Assembly (NCBI GenBank): GCA_965651905.1
Contig: CBFGUG010000016.1
Location: forward strand, 53,587-117,586
Length of the DNA stretch: 64,000 bases
DNA from: SZUA-265 sp965651905
GTDB lineage: Bacteria; Myxococcota_A; Polyangia; Polyangiales; Polyangiaceae
Direction: 5' to 3'
Position numbers and translations under genes: made by a program. Below the pieces are notes generated by a model. It was not told the origin of the DNA. It saw only the letters and a list, made by a program, of their open reading frames with translations, and did not search any database. Below, in pieces: positions 8,951-17,201 of the stretch; the stretch's first letter is position 1; every line of letters begins with the position of its first letter.

Positions 8951-10182
8951 GATGCACCTCCCGCGCTCGCTGCGGTTCCCGCCGCCTTGTTCGCTGATGT
9001 TTTGGCGGGGGTGGTTTTGGCGACTTCGACCTTGGCGACCGTCACCGTCTGTTTGGGTTCGAGCAGGCGGTAGGGTACGACGTGGCGCTTCTCGGCCACG
9101 GAACCTTCGTCGATCACGATCGTCACTTCGCCGCGCGCTTCGCGAAAGGTGTCGCGCGAGGTTCCGTAAAAGTTCACCTGAACCTCGTAGGTGCCGGGCT
9201 GGGCGCGTTTGACCGTGAAGCTTTCGGGGCCGTAACCGTCGGTCACGTCGTCGAACAGCGCGCCACCGTGTTTGCCTTGTTTGTGGGAGTAGAAGATCTT
9301 TTCGCGGCTGGGCGTGGTCACCCACAGGTCGACGTCGGTGCGGTTGGTGTCCCAGGTCAGGTAGATCTTGATGTCGTTGTCGACGCCGCCCTTGATCTGC
9401 AAGGCGTCGATGGCCGCCGTCAGTTGCTGTATCTGTTGTTCGTTGGCGTTCGCTTTGGCGTCGCGTCGCTCCGCGGCCAACAATTGACCCAAGCGTTGTT
9501 TCGTCGGGTACGCGATCTTGTGCGGCGTCTTGGGGTCGGAGGCGATCTGCGTGAGCAGGCGCTTGGCCTCGGCGTGCTCCCCCAAGCGCACGTTGGCGTC
9601 CGCCAGTTCGAAGGTGATGCGTGAGTCTTCGGGCCTGAGCTGGTGAGCGGCAAGCAAACGCTGCTTGGCTGCCCCCAACTGTCCCGATTGCTTGAGCACC
9701 GTGGCCAGCGCGCGTTGCGCGTCGGGATCTTCGGACAGCAGCTCCACGACCGCGGAGTAAACTCGCAGCGCTTCGTCGGGGCGCCCCAGTTCGCTGAGCA
9801 GATCGCCGATCAAACGAACGACGACCAGATTGTAGGCGTCCAGCGCGCGCCAGGCGCGCGCTTCGGTCAGCGCTTCTTCTAGTTTGCCTGCTTGCTGCAG
9901 TGCAGTGACGAGAGCGAAGCGCGCCTCACGTTTCTTGGGCTCTGCCGTCACCGCATCTCGCAGGCGTGTCAGCTCCGCGTCACTGACGCCACGCTTACCC
10001 GCGCTTGGCGTCGCGGTCGAATCCATTTCGATCACCCGTAGCCGTGAATCCACGGCCGCGGGCGGTGTTGCATCGTCTGTCGTTCCCGCGATGGCCAGCT
10101 CTGGCGCGGTGCCGCAGAGCAGCGCCCCCGCCGCAATCCAAGTCAGGCGTCGTCCCTGTAGAAAAGTCGTAACGAGTATCAT
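8947..10182 (-). CDS. TPR protein with C-terminal YfaP/DUF2135 domain
   Basis: The 411-residue product begins with a signal peptide (RRLTWIAAGALLCGTAPELAIAG). Tetratricopeptide-like helices fill about residues 70-230 (EARFALVTALQQAGKLEEAL, AQRALATVLKQSGQLGAAKQ). A DUF2135/YfaP domain follows at about 266-360, with the hallmark DVDLWV, a GPESF turn and an AQPGTYEVQVNFYG strand. The tail is rich in Ala, Lys and Thr. It is the first gene of the operon and its stop overlaps the GTG of the VIT/VWA gene. YfaP proteins occur with VWA-type proteins in several phyla, but their biochemical role is not established. The ATG at 10182 is preceded by a GC-rich stretch with only a weak ribosome site. Confidence 0.85.
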   Translation of the reverse strand: MILVTTFLQGRRLTWIAAGALLCGTAPELAIAGTTDDATPPAAVDSRLRVIEMDSTATPSAGKRGVSDAELTRLRDAVTAEPKKREARFALVTALQQAGKLEEALTEARAWRALDAYNLVVVRLIGDLLSELGRPDEALRVYSAVVELLSEDPDAQRALATVLKQSGQLGAAKQRLLAAHQLRPEDSRITFELADANVRLGEHAEAKRLLTQIASDPKTPHKIAYPTKQRLGQLLAAERRDAKANANEQQIQQLTAAIDALQIKGGVDNDIKIYLTWDTNRTDVDLWVTTPSREKIFYSHKQGKHGGALFDDVTDGYGPESFTVKRAQPGTYEVQVNFYGTSRDTFREARGEVTIVIDEGSVAEKRHVVPYRLLEPKQTVTVAKVEVAKTTPAKTSANKAAGTAASAGGAS

Positions 10183-10726
10183 GCCGCCGCTGTTTGCAGG
10201 CCGCGGGCCAGGCGCGCCCGGTTGTAATCATTCGGGTTTTCGTCGGCGCCGCCAAACGGCGGTGTCATCGCGCACACACCCTCGGGGGCGCGCGAACACT
10301 GCGGGAGCGCGACGCGCGCCCGCAGCGATCGACGAACGTTGCGCTGCGAACCGCGTTTACCCAGAGAGAAGAGGTGCGGGCCCTGCGCGGCTGCGGTGGG
10401 GGCGCGCGAGTCGAGAGGGACCTACGTCGTCAGCGATTGGGCAGCGCGCCAGCTGCCGCGGGGCCATCCACCAAACCGTTCAGCTTGCGGAGGGTTGCTC
10501 GACTGCGGCACTTGCGACGCCGCTCGCGCTGCCACGTGTGCGTCCTGTCGCAGAATCGAATCGGTCTGACTGCGACTGTGCGATGCCTGGTCGCGTTGGA
10601 ACTGCGGCGCTTTGGGCGCTATTGGGTCTTTGCGCTCTGCGTGGGGCGCGCGCGGAGTGTACGTGTCGCACGGTCCGTCGCAAAGCAGCTGACACATTGC
10701 GGACCTGATGCAGTAGAACTCGAAGT
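10183..10726. other. Intergenic region, no convincing gene
   Basis: These 544 bp separate the divergent YfaP operon and a small membrane protein gene. Several open frames exist but look like GC-rich noise. A short plus-strand frame near 10339-10569 contains SACGGLLDCGTCDA, a pattern common in cysteine-rich myxobacterial proteins, so a decayed fragment of such a gene is possible. The upstream promoter of the YfaP operon should also lie here, but I could not place it. Confidence 0.4.
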
Positions 10727-11065
10727 GTGAAAGGTTGCCTCGTCCGGATAGCGGCCGTAGCGTTCTGGCTCGGCATGTTTGCCGCTAACCTCGCTTGCGT
10801 TTTTACGTTCGTGGGGGCCTCCAGCGCCGCTTGGCGCTGGGGTTCGCTTCTCGGCTCCGCGATCCTCGGAGGTGTGACGCTCGCCGCCGGGCGCTCGGAA
10901 GCCATCGCCAAAGGACTCATCGAGCTCTCGAATACCCCTTGGTCAGAGGCGTACGAATCGGACTATCGACGCACCACTGGCATGTTTTCCGGGGCTGCAG
11001 TGCTAGGCACGTTCACGCTGCTGTGGGTGTTCGTTGGCACGATGTTGTTACTGTTCGGGGAGTGA
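10727..11065 (+). CDS. Small integral membrane protein, unrecognised
   Basis: The 112-residue product has three hydrophobic segments: about residues 7-27 (IAAVAFWLGMFAANLACVFTF), 37-53 (WGSLLGSAILGGVTLAA) and 86-108 (MFSGAAVLGTFTLLWVFVGTMLLLF). A polar loop (SNTPWSEAYESDYRR) lies between the second and third. GTG is the start. No family is recognised. It is monocistronic between the divergent YfaP operon and the NADP oxidoreductase gene. Confidence 0.6.
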   Translation: MKGCLVRIAAVAFWLGMFAANLACVFTFVGASSAAWRWGSLLGSAILGGVTLAAGRSEAIAKGLIELSNTPWSEAYESDYRRTTGMFSGAAVLGTFTLLWVFVGTMLLLFGE

Positions 11066-11196
11066 CTTTCTTCGCTGTTGGTTTGGGGTCGCTGTTGACC
11101 TCGGGGGACCGCGCCTTACAACGACGATCGCTCGGCGCTCGAGCTGAGCCCAGCAGGGCATGAGCACGCACGGCACAGTCCAGGAGGGTTACGAAG

Positions 11197-11844
11197 ATGA
11201 GCAAAGTTGGCGTAGTTGGTTCGGGTCAAGTGGGCGAAGTGTTGGCGAACGGCTTTTTGGCGCACGGTCACGAGGTGATGCGCGCTTCACGATCCGTCGA
11301 CAAGCTTGCCGACTGGAAAGAGAAGGCGGGCGCCAAATCCAGTATCGGCACGCCAGAACAGGCCGCGAAGTTTGCGGAGATCGTCGTATTGGCGGTCAAA
11401 GGCAGCGGAGCGGAAGCGGCCATCGACTCATGCGGCGCGGAGAACCTAGCGGGCAAGGTGGTGATCGACGCGACGAACCCCATCGCCGACGCACCTCCCG
11501 AAAACGGCGTGTTGCGGTTCTTCACCAACCTGGATGAGTCGTTGATGGAGCGTTTGCAGCGCAAGGCCCCTGCGGCAGCTTTCGTCAAAGCGTTTTCGTG
11601 TGTGGGTAACGCGCTGATGGTCAATCCCGACTACGGGGACGTCAAACCCACGATGTTCATCTGTGGCAATGATGCAGACGCCAAGTCTCAGGTGTCGGCG
11701 ATTCTCGACCAGTTCGGCTGGCACGTCGCGGACATGGGCGGCGTACAATCGGCGCGTGCAATCGAGCCGCTGTGCATGTTGTGGTGCATTCGGGGATTCA
11801 ACGACAACGAGTGGACGCACGCCTTCAAGTTGTTGCAGAAGTAG
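11197..11844 (+). CDS. NADPH-dependent F420 reductase-like / NAD(P)-binding oxidoreductase
   Basis: The 215-residue product starts with a Rossmann dinucleotide motif (VGVVGSGQVGEVLANGFLAHG) followed by an arginine/serine pair (RASRSVDK) that suits NADP(H). Later motifs VVLAVKG, VVIDATNPI and FVKAFSCVGN match the coenzyme-F420-dependent NADP oxidoreductase family (COG2085), which in bacteria without F420 includes general reductases of unknown substrate. A strong ribosome site (CAGGAGGG, 11181-11188) fixes the ATG. It stands alone. Whether F420 is used cannot be read from the sequence. Confidence 0.85.
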   Translation: MSKVGVVGSGQVGEVLANGFLAHGHEVMRASRSVDKLADWKEKAGAKSSIGTPEQAAKFAEIVVLAVKGSGAEAAIDSCGAENLAGKVVIDATNPIADAPPENGVLRFFTNLDESLMERLQRKAPAAAFVKAFSCVGNALMVNPDYGDVKPTMFICGNDADAKSQVSAILDQFGWHVADMGGVQSARAIEPLCMLWCIRGFNDNEWTHAFKLLQK

Positions 11845-11937
11845 CGAACGTGACTACACCAGGTGTTCGTTCGCTCGACGCACGAACACCTGCTTTCGTG
11901 CTGCCTGCGCTGTGCCCGTCGTGATAGCGTTGCGCGC

Positions 11938-12576
11938 ATGGCAAGCTTGGTTAGGTGGTCACTCGTGTTGGGATTCCTGCTCGCGTCGTGCGGCGGTGGA
12001 AGTGGCGATGGCAGCGGCTCTGGGCAATGCGGGGGCGGCGCGTGCGGGGGCGACATCGTCGGCACTTGGGTAGTTCAGAGCGTGTGCATCGACGTCGGTG
12101 AGCTGAACGCGCAGCTCACTTCCCAACTACCGCCTGAGTGCCGGAACCTCGTCAAGTCCGCGAGCGTCTCTGCCGACGTCACCACGACGTACGACGCTGA
12201 TGGTACGGTTTCCACGAGCGGTAGCATGGAAATCTACGCCACCTACGACTACACGGCTGATTGTCTGCGTGCGCAAGGTACTGAGTTCAGCGAGCTGTCG
12301 TCCTCCTTCTGTCAGCAAGTGGCCGAGTCGGCAGAGCAGGCAGCCAACGAGGATGGCGATGTGGGTTTCGAGTTCACTTGCATGCATCAAGGCAACAGCT
12401 GTCGCTGCGAAAACAAGACCAGTGTGGAAGTCACGGAGACAGCCACCTACTCCGTCAGCGGCTCAGACCTCACGGAGGACGGCGAGGTTTCGGACTACTG
12501 CGTCGAGGGCAATACTCTGACCGTCAGCGGAGGTCCTTCGGGGGCGACAGGGAGCTACACCGCCACTCGGCAGTAA
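11938..12576 (+). CDS. Lipoprotein, unrecognised
   Basis: The product has 212 residues. The ATG at 11938 gives a compact lipoprotein signal (LVRWSLVLGFLLASC), followed by a Gly/Ser-rich linker and then a domain with paired cysteines (GTWVVQSVCIDVGELNAQL, CMHQGNSCRCEN, DYCVEGNTLTVSGG). GTW near the start and a closing strand GATGSYTATRQ suggest a lipocalin-like beta-barrel of the kind common in myxobacterial lipoproteins, but no family is certain. The frame extends 25 codons upstream without a signal, so the internal ATG is preferred. Confidence 0.7.
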   Translation: MASLVRWSLVLGFLLASCGGGSGDGSGSGQCGGGACGGDIVGTWVVQSVCIDVGELNAQLTSQLPPECRNLVKSASVSADVTTTYDADGTVSTSGSMEIYATYDYTADCLRAQGTEFSELSSSFCQQVAESAEQAANEDGDVGFEFTCMHQGNSCRCENKTSVEVTETATYSVSGSDLTEDGEVSDYCVEGNTLTVSGGPSGATGSYTATRQ

Positions 12577-13005
12577 CGACTTGGGACAGCCCCTAGCACG
12601 GAGCGCCACTAAGCGTACGCTCGTCAGCACGGCTACTCGGACAACGCGTAATCGCGATGCTCGTAGCTCCCAAACCGCGGCGCGCGCCCTGTCAGATCTC
12701 AGTGCCCTCGTCAACGCGAGCACGCCACGCCGCATCTGGTGAACGTGGGGCAACCGGCAGTACGGCCCATGTAGCGAACAGATCGCAGGCGTCCGACCGC
12801 GTTCGGCGAACCTGGGCAAGCCGCCCGAAAATTTGGCTCAGGAACGTAATCTCGAGCCGCTACCCCCGACCGCTCAGAGTGCAAGAAAACCGCAACGGAA
12901 CGTTTCGGGTGAGCGTGTGGATTGGTCAGGGGACGCCATGTACCTTGCCGTGTCGCGAGGCGTTCACTCTTTCGCGTCACCATCAAGAGCTACGGAGTTT
13001 CTTCA
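12577..13005. other. Intergenic region, nothing recognised
   Basis: These 429 bp lie between the lipoprotein gene and the cellulase gene. Open frames here lack ribosome sites and resemble no family. The sequence just before 13006 (GGAG at about 12994) is the likely ribosome site of the cellulase gene. Confidence 0.5.
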
Positions 13006-14406
13006 ATGCGCACTGCCTATCATTCGATCACGACGCTGCTCATTTCGACCTGCGGTCTGGCTTGCGGCAGCGTGGGTGACGACGAGTCCGACACTTCGAG
13101 TGGGCCTCTGGGCGCGGCTTCGTCAACCTCGTCATCGGACGACATGACCAGCACGTCTGGCGATTCCACTGGATCAGGTGGCGGGTCGCCAGCAGACCAA
13201 TCGTCGACAACCGAATCCACTGCAGCACAGCCCGGCGGCGCTTCGAGCGATCAAACGACCACGAGCTCGGACGAGGGGGACTCCAGCGATGGGGACACGT
13301 CCGACGACGAGATGCAGGGCGGGATGTCTGCAGACGACGAGCAAAGCTCGAGCCGCGTCGACGACGAGGGCTCCGACATGTCGGGCGACAGCGACGACGG
13401 GAACATGTCCAGCGACGAGCAGAATACGAACTCTGACGATTCCGAGTCGCAGCCCGTCGAAACCTGTACCGACACACCGCCCGACGACCGCGAGAGTTGC
13501 GAAACCTGGGCGCAGTGGGGCGAATGCGGCGCCGAGTGGTTGAGCGGCTTCTGTGAACTCTCGTGCGGCGTATGTGAACCCGGCGCGCCTAGCTCGGGTC
13601 GTGGAGACAACGGCGGTGGCGATAACGGCGGTGAGAACTCACCCGACGGCGACAACTCGTCTGGCAGTGACAATGCTGGCGGCGCGTTGGGCAACGACAA
13701 CCCCTACCCACCCATCAACGGCGGGATGCAGGGCAATTCCACCCGCTACTGGGACTGTTGCAAACAATCGTGCGGGTGGTCGGCAAACGCGAGCAACCCC
13801 GTTTCCAGCTGCGACTTCAATGGCAACAACATCGGCGTGAGCGACCAAAGTCGAAACGTCTGCGACGGGGGCGGCGGCAGCGCGACCACCTGTCACGGCA
13901 TGGCCCCGTGGGCGCACAGCACGGAGCTGTCGTTCGGTTACGCTGCGGCCAACGGCGCGGGTTGCGGCACTTGCTGGCAGCTGCAGTTCACGGGCAGCTC
14001 GGGCAGCGCCCCCGGCGATGCGGGTTCCGCCGCCATTGCCGGCAAGACCATGGTCGTGATGGCGACGAACATCGGCGATCTCAATGGCGCACTGCACTTC
14101 GACTTGCTGATCCCAGGCGGTGGCGTCGGTCAATTCAACGGCTGCACTGCGTCCCTGGGCATCTCCGAGGGCGAACTCGGGGCCACCCGCGGCGGCTTCT
14201 TGTCCGCTCCCGAGTGCGCAGGTGGCGATCACAACGCACGCAAAGAGTGCGTTCGCAACAAGTGCAGCAGCGTGTTCGGCAGCCGCGGCCTCTCGGATCT
14301 CGAAGCCGGCTGCCTGTGGTTCGTCGATTGGTTCCAGGTCGCCGACAACCCCGACTTCCTCGTCCAACAAGTCGACTGCCCCAGCGAGCTGCGCCAGTTC
14401 AACTGA
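13006..14406 (+). CDS. Secreted GH45-type endoglucanase with ShK-like module
   Basis: The product has 466 residues. The ATG at 13006 is followed by a lipoprotein-like export signal with cysteines at 16 and 20. Residues about 25-150 are a Ser/Asp/Gly-rich linker. Residues 154-190 carry six cysteines in ShK-domain spacing (CTDTPPDDRESC, FCELSCGVC). A second linker follows, then a glycoside hydrolase family 45 domain from about 235 to the end: STRYWDCCKQSC contains the expected catalytic base (Asp250), HFDLLIPGGGVGQFNGC the expected acid (Asp366), and GCLWFVDWFQVADNP and QVDCPSEL close the fold. GH45 enzymes hydrolyse beta-1,4-glucan. The family is mainly eukaryotic and rare in bacteria, so transfer is likely. 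Linker and ShK module suggest surface display or substrate anchoring. Confidence 0.88.
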   Translation: MRTAYHSITTLLISTCGLACGSVGDDESDTSSGPLGAASSTSSSDDMTSTSGDSTGSGGGSPADQSSTTESTAAQPGGASSDQTTTSSDEGDSSDGDTSDDEMQGGMSADDEQSSSRVDDEGSDMSGDSDDGNMSSDEQNTNSDDSESQPVETCTDTPPDDRESCETWAQWGECGAEWLSGFCELSCGVCEPGAPSSGRGDNGGGDNGGENSPDGDNSSGSDNAGGALGNDNPYPPINGGMQGNSTRYWDCCKQSCGWSANASNPVSSCDFNGNNIGVSDQSRNVCDGGGGSATTCHGMAPWAHSTELSFGYAAANGAGCGTCWQLQFTGSSGSAPGDAGSAAIAGKTMVVMATNIGDLNGALHFDLLIPGGGVGQFNGCTASLGISEGELGATRGGFLSAPECAGGDHNARKECVRNKCSSVFGSRGLSDLEAGCLWFVDWFQVADNPDFLVQQVDCPSELRQFN

Positions 14407-14420
14407 GCCAGTTCAACTGA
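14393..14420 (+). repeat. 14-bp tandem duplication across the cellulase stop
   Basis: The unit GCCAGTTCAACTGA occurs twice in succession, so the last codons and the stop of the cellulase gene are duplicated. It does not change the protein. Confidence 0.9.
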
Positions 14421-14603
14421 GCCCCGCCGCAGCTCGTGAGCAGCACCGCACTCCTCGCGCAGCTGCGAGCTGGTTCCCGAGAGCGACCCGCTCTGCATCG
14501 GGCGAACTCATTCCCCCACTAAGTGCTTTGAATAGTTCATGTTCTATTTCAATTAGCCTTTCAGCTAAAAATCAGTTGGCGAATATTGAGCCTAGTGGCT
14601 AAG

Positions 14604-14632
14604 TATGGGTTCCACCAGAAAGGGAACCCATA
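14604..14632 (+). promoter_or_regulatory. Perfect 10-bp inverted repeat in the leader of the ABM/ArsR genes
   Basis: TATGGGTTCC (14604-14613) and GGAACCCATA (14623-14632) are exact inverted repeats with a 9-base spacer and end one base before the ATG at 14633. The likely ribosome site (AGGGA) lies in the spacer and right arm. It could be an operator for the ArsR-type protein encoded two genes on, or an RNA hairpin that masks the ribosome site. Confidence 0.6.
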
Positions 14633-14977
14633 ATGGGCGACAATCACGACCATGAAAGGCCGCGCGCCAACCCGGACGCGCCAGTCGCGAACATCGTCAC
14701 GTACGTCCCGAAAAAGGGCAAAGAGGCGGAGCTCCTGGCACTCGTCAAGAAGCATGAGCCGGCGCTGCGCAAGGTTGGGCTCGTCACGAGCGAGCCATTT
14801 CGCGTTTGGAAGGCGTACGATATTCGTAAGAAGCGGGAGCAGTTCATCGAGCACTTCGTTTGGAAAGACGGCAAGTCCAGCGATCTAGCGCACCAGACAC
14901 CGGAAGTGATGGCGGTGTGGGAGCCGATGGAACCCGTGCTCGAGGAACTGACGATCTGCGAGGTTGAGCTGCTCTGA
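14633..14977 (+). CDS. ABM/ferredoxin-fold monooxygenase-like small protein
   Basis: The 114-residue product (MGDNHDHERPRANPDAPVAN) has the alternating pattern of the dimeric alpha/beta-barrel (antibiotic biosynthesis monooxygenase-like) fold: strand ANIVTYVPKKGKEAEL, helix LALVKKHEPALRKVG, strands ending FIEHFVWKD and a final helix HQTPEVMAVWEPMEPVLEEL. Such proteins act on small aromatic or lipid-like substrates or serve as stress proteins. It precedes an ArsR-type regulator by 20 bases, so the two are probably co-transcribed and co-regulated. Substrate unknown. Confidence 0.65.
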   Translation: MGDNHDHERPRANPDAPVANIVTYVPKKGKEAELLALVKKHEPALRKVGLVTSEPFRVWKAYDIRKKREQFIEHFVWKDGKSSDLAHQTPEVMAVWEPMEPVLEELTICEVELL

Positions 14978-14997
14978 CAGGAGAAGTCGAACAGAAA

Positions 14998-15264
14998 TTG
15001 GCGGCGCTAGACGCCGTCGTCGCCGCGCTGGCGCATCCGGCGCGGCGACAGATTCTTCTGACGATCCATTTTCGCGGCTCCGCAACCGCCGGTCAAATCG
15101 CCGGTCGCTTTGCGCACAAGTGGCCTACAACGACGCGGCACCTGCGCGTGCTCGAGCAAGCCGGCCTTATAAGGCACGAGAAGCAGGGCCGCACGCGCGT
15201 CTACACCGTCGACAAGTCGCGGCTTGCACTCGTCAGCGAATGGTTACGGTGGTTCGAATCGTGA
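14998..15264 (+). CDS. ArsR-family winged-helix transcriptional regulator
   Basis: The 88-residue product has the ArsR core: LAHPARRQILLTIHFRGSAT, then the recognition helix region TTTRHLRVLEQAGLI, then the wing HEKQGRTRVYTVD. No obvious metal-binding cysteine pair (ELCVCDL type) is present, so it probably senses something other than arsenite or cadmium. The TTG at 14998 is an uncertain start; a CTG at 14974 overlapping the previous stop would add MTGEVEQK and lies closer to family length. A ribosome site AGGAG sits at 14979-14983. It probably represses its own operon through the inverted repeat at 14604-14632. Confidence 0.8.
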   Translation: MAALDAVVAALAHPARRQILLTIHFRGSATAGQIAGRFAHKWPTTTRHLRVLEQAGLIRHEKQGRTRVYTVDKSRLALVSEWLRWFES

Positions 15265-15358
15265 GATTCGCGTCACGACATCTCCAACGGCACTCCCGGT
15301 CCGGGGCTCCATGTTCGCGGCACGCCCTTCTTGCCAGGTCGATTGCCCTATGCGCCGG

Positions 15359-16345
15359 TCAAACCCAATACCGATAGCCGTTCACTCGGAACGGTGCGGC
15401 GAGTTCCCCGCACACTTCCGCGATCACGTCGGGCGTGAAGAAGTAATTACGCACGCGAGTGACGTGAGCTTCGTCACAGTCGACGGTCATCACCGTTCGC
15501 ACCGCTTCACCATCGTCATGCGGGTACCAGAGCAATAACGCCCAACCGTCGCGGTACGGGCGGACTTCGGCGCGTGGTAACCCGCCACGATAACCCTTCA
15601 GGTACTCCGCCGCAACGCCGCCGCGTTCGTCGGACGTAATCGGCGAAAGCATGCCGGCAAACGAGCCCGACTGCGGGTCTTTTGGTTGTTCGGTGCCGTA
15701 TTCGGTGACGACGCCGACGATTTCTACGACGGAGCTATCCAAAAGCAGCCGGGTCAACGCGCCCAGGTCGTGGGCGTTGAACGCCGCGCAAAAGGCGTCG
15801 AGCGCGCCGGGAGCGGGTGCGCGGCTGAACTCTTGCGGCGGTTCTGCAAGCCGCGCCCGCCCGCGGTGTAACGCGGCTTTGACGGCGCCCGACGTGGTCC
15901 CGAGGGTTTCCGCGATCTCGCCCACGGAGAACTCGAAGACGTCCTTGAGCACCACGGCGGCACGCTCTTGGGGAGACAGCGCCGCGAGCAAGGTTGCGGC
16001 CGCCTCACGTTTGGCGCGCGGTTCGCCCTGGGTGCTTGTGACCTCCGGTGTCACACGAGCGCGCTCCAACCGCGCGCGCCTCGCGCGATCGAACCACAGG
16101 TTGGAAGCGATTCGGAACAACCATGCGCGCGGGTGTTCGATGGGTTGAAAAAGCGTGCCCAGCGTCACGAACGCTCGTGCGAGTGTGTCCTGCGTCAGAT
16201 CTTCGGCGTCCCACGCCGCTTTCGTCAGGTGACGGCAATAACGATACAGCTCGGGCCGCAATGGTTCAAATGTGTCGAGAAAAGAGTGCCAGCTCGACTT
16301 CACTCCGTCACTCAGTGGACCAAGGGTACGCGTCGGCTCCGTCAT
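15359..16345 (-). CDS. ECF sigma factor with C-terminal SnoaL-like domain
   Basis: The 328-residue product has sigma region 2 (ELYRYCRHLTKAAWDAEDLT, PRAWLFRIASNLWFDRARRA) and region 4 (LSPQERAAVVLKDVFEFSVG, then TSGAVKAALHRGRARL). From about residue 190 a C-terminal NTF2/SnoaL-like domain follows (FCAAFNAHDLGALTRLLLD), as in SigJ/ECF41-like groups where the extension modulates activity instead of an anti-sigma factor. Its start overlaps the stop of the reductase gene upstream (16342-16345), so the pair is one operon in the order reductase, sigma factor. No zinc anti-sigma gene is nearby, which agrees with self-contained control. Confidence 0.88.
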   Translation of the reverse strand: MTEPTRTLGPLSDGVKSSWHSFLDTFEPLRPELYRYCRHLTKAAWDAEDLTQDTLARAFVTLGTLFQPIEHPRAWLFRIASNLWFDRARRARLERARVTPEVTSTQGEPRAKREAAATLLAALSPQERAAVVLKDVFEFSVGEIAETLGTTSGAVKAALHRGRARLAEPPQEFSRAPAPGALDAFCAAFNAHDLGALTRLLLDSSVVEIVGVVTEYGTEQPKDPQSGSFAGMLSPITSDERGGVAAEYLKGYRGGLPRAEVRPYRDGWALLLWYPHDDGEAVRTVMTVDCDEAHVTRVRNYFFTPDVIAEVCGELAAPFRVNGYRYWV

Positions 16346-16938
16346 GATCGCACGGGCTCATAACACAACACGGCTATGCTCGGGCCGAGTTGTGATGTAC
16401 GCACGAGGCGTAGCTTCTTCGCGACGCCTGGGTCTCTGAATAGCGGCGTGCCTTTGCCGAGCAATACGGGTTGCACCAGTAGACGATATTCGTCGATCAA
16501 GTCGTGTTCCGCCAGGGTGTGAACGAGCTCCGCACCCGCCCACGCGACGATGGGTTTGCCGGGCTGCTGCTTGAAGGCGCGAACTTGGGAGGCCACGTCG
16601 TCTTTGATGACGGAAGTGTTGTTCCACTCAGCTCGCTCGAGGGTGCGTGAGAGCACCACTTTTGGCAAGTTGTTCATCTTCTGCGCGAATGCGAGTTCGG
16701 CAGAGCCACGCGGATTCTTCTCGGCGTTTGGCCAATAGTCGACCATCAGTTCGTAGGCGCGGCGCCCGTAGAGCGCCAAACCGACTTCATCGATCATCTC
16801 GTCGCAGTAACGTTCGAACGCCGGATCGCCATCCAAAAACCAGTCGAGTTCGCGATTGGGTCCCTCGATGAAGCCATCTACGGATACGAGCATCGAAACG
16901 AACAAGCGGCGTTGCTGCGGCGGGGATTGTATAGTCAT
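16342..16938 (-). CDS. RibD C-terminal / dihydrofolate-reductase-like protein
   Basis: The 198-residue product matches the small RibD_C reductase family: RLFVSMLVSVDGFIEGPNRE at the start, VGLALYGRRAYELM, a KVVLSRTL strand and the closing DEYRLLVQPVLLGKGTPLF. These are NADPH-binding proteins related to dihydrofolate reductase and the RibD reductase domain; most stand-alone members have no known substrate. The stop overlaps the ECF sigma start by four bases (ATGA), suggesting that the protein is part of the stimulus circuit of the sigma factor. No riboflavin genes are nearby. Confidence 0.85.
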   Translation of the reverse strand: MTIQSPPQQRRLFVSMLVSVDGFIEGPNRELDWFLDGDPAFERYCDEMIDEVGLALYGRRAYELMVDYWPNAEKNPRGSAELAFAQKMNNLPKVVLSRTLERAEWNNTSVIKDDVASQVRAFKQQPGKPIVAWAGAELVHTLAEHDLIDEYRLLVQPVLLGKGTPLFRDPGVAKKLRLVRTSQLGPSIAVLCYEPVRS

Positions 16939-17201
16939 GAGCTGCAGACGAAGCAGGGCTCGAAAAAGATACGGGGCCGCTGGCGGATTTCGGTGAGCAG
17001 GGGGAAATGGGCGTGAGATCCACTGCTTAGCGATAAGTGAATCATCATCGTCCGTATCTGAGGCGGGTTAGAAGTCACGATGGGCCAACGCTTGGGGTAC
17101 AGCGGGCCGTGTGCACGCTCGTTCCCGCGCAGAATGTGATCACGTTGCCGAATGACTAGGTTTTCGAAGTTCACGGTGAGCTCGCTGCGCGCCTCGAGGA
17201 C

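Noticed and set aside
8951..9325. N-terminal extension of the VIT/VWA protein
   Set aside because: It overlaps the YfaP gene in another frame and is Arg-rich; GTG 8950 with a lipoprotein signal is clearly better.
10339..10569. A small cysteine-rich protein gene
   Set aside because: Only one short motif (CGGLLDCGTC) looks real; no signal peptide, ribosome site or full repeat, so it is at most a fragment.
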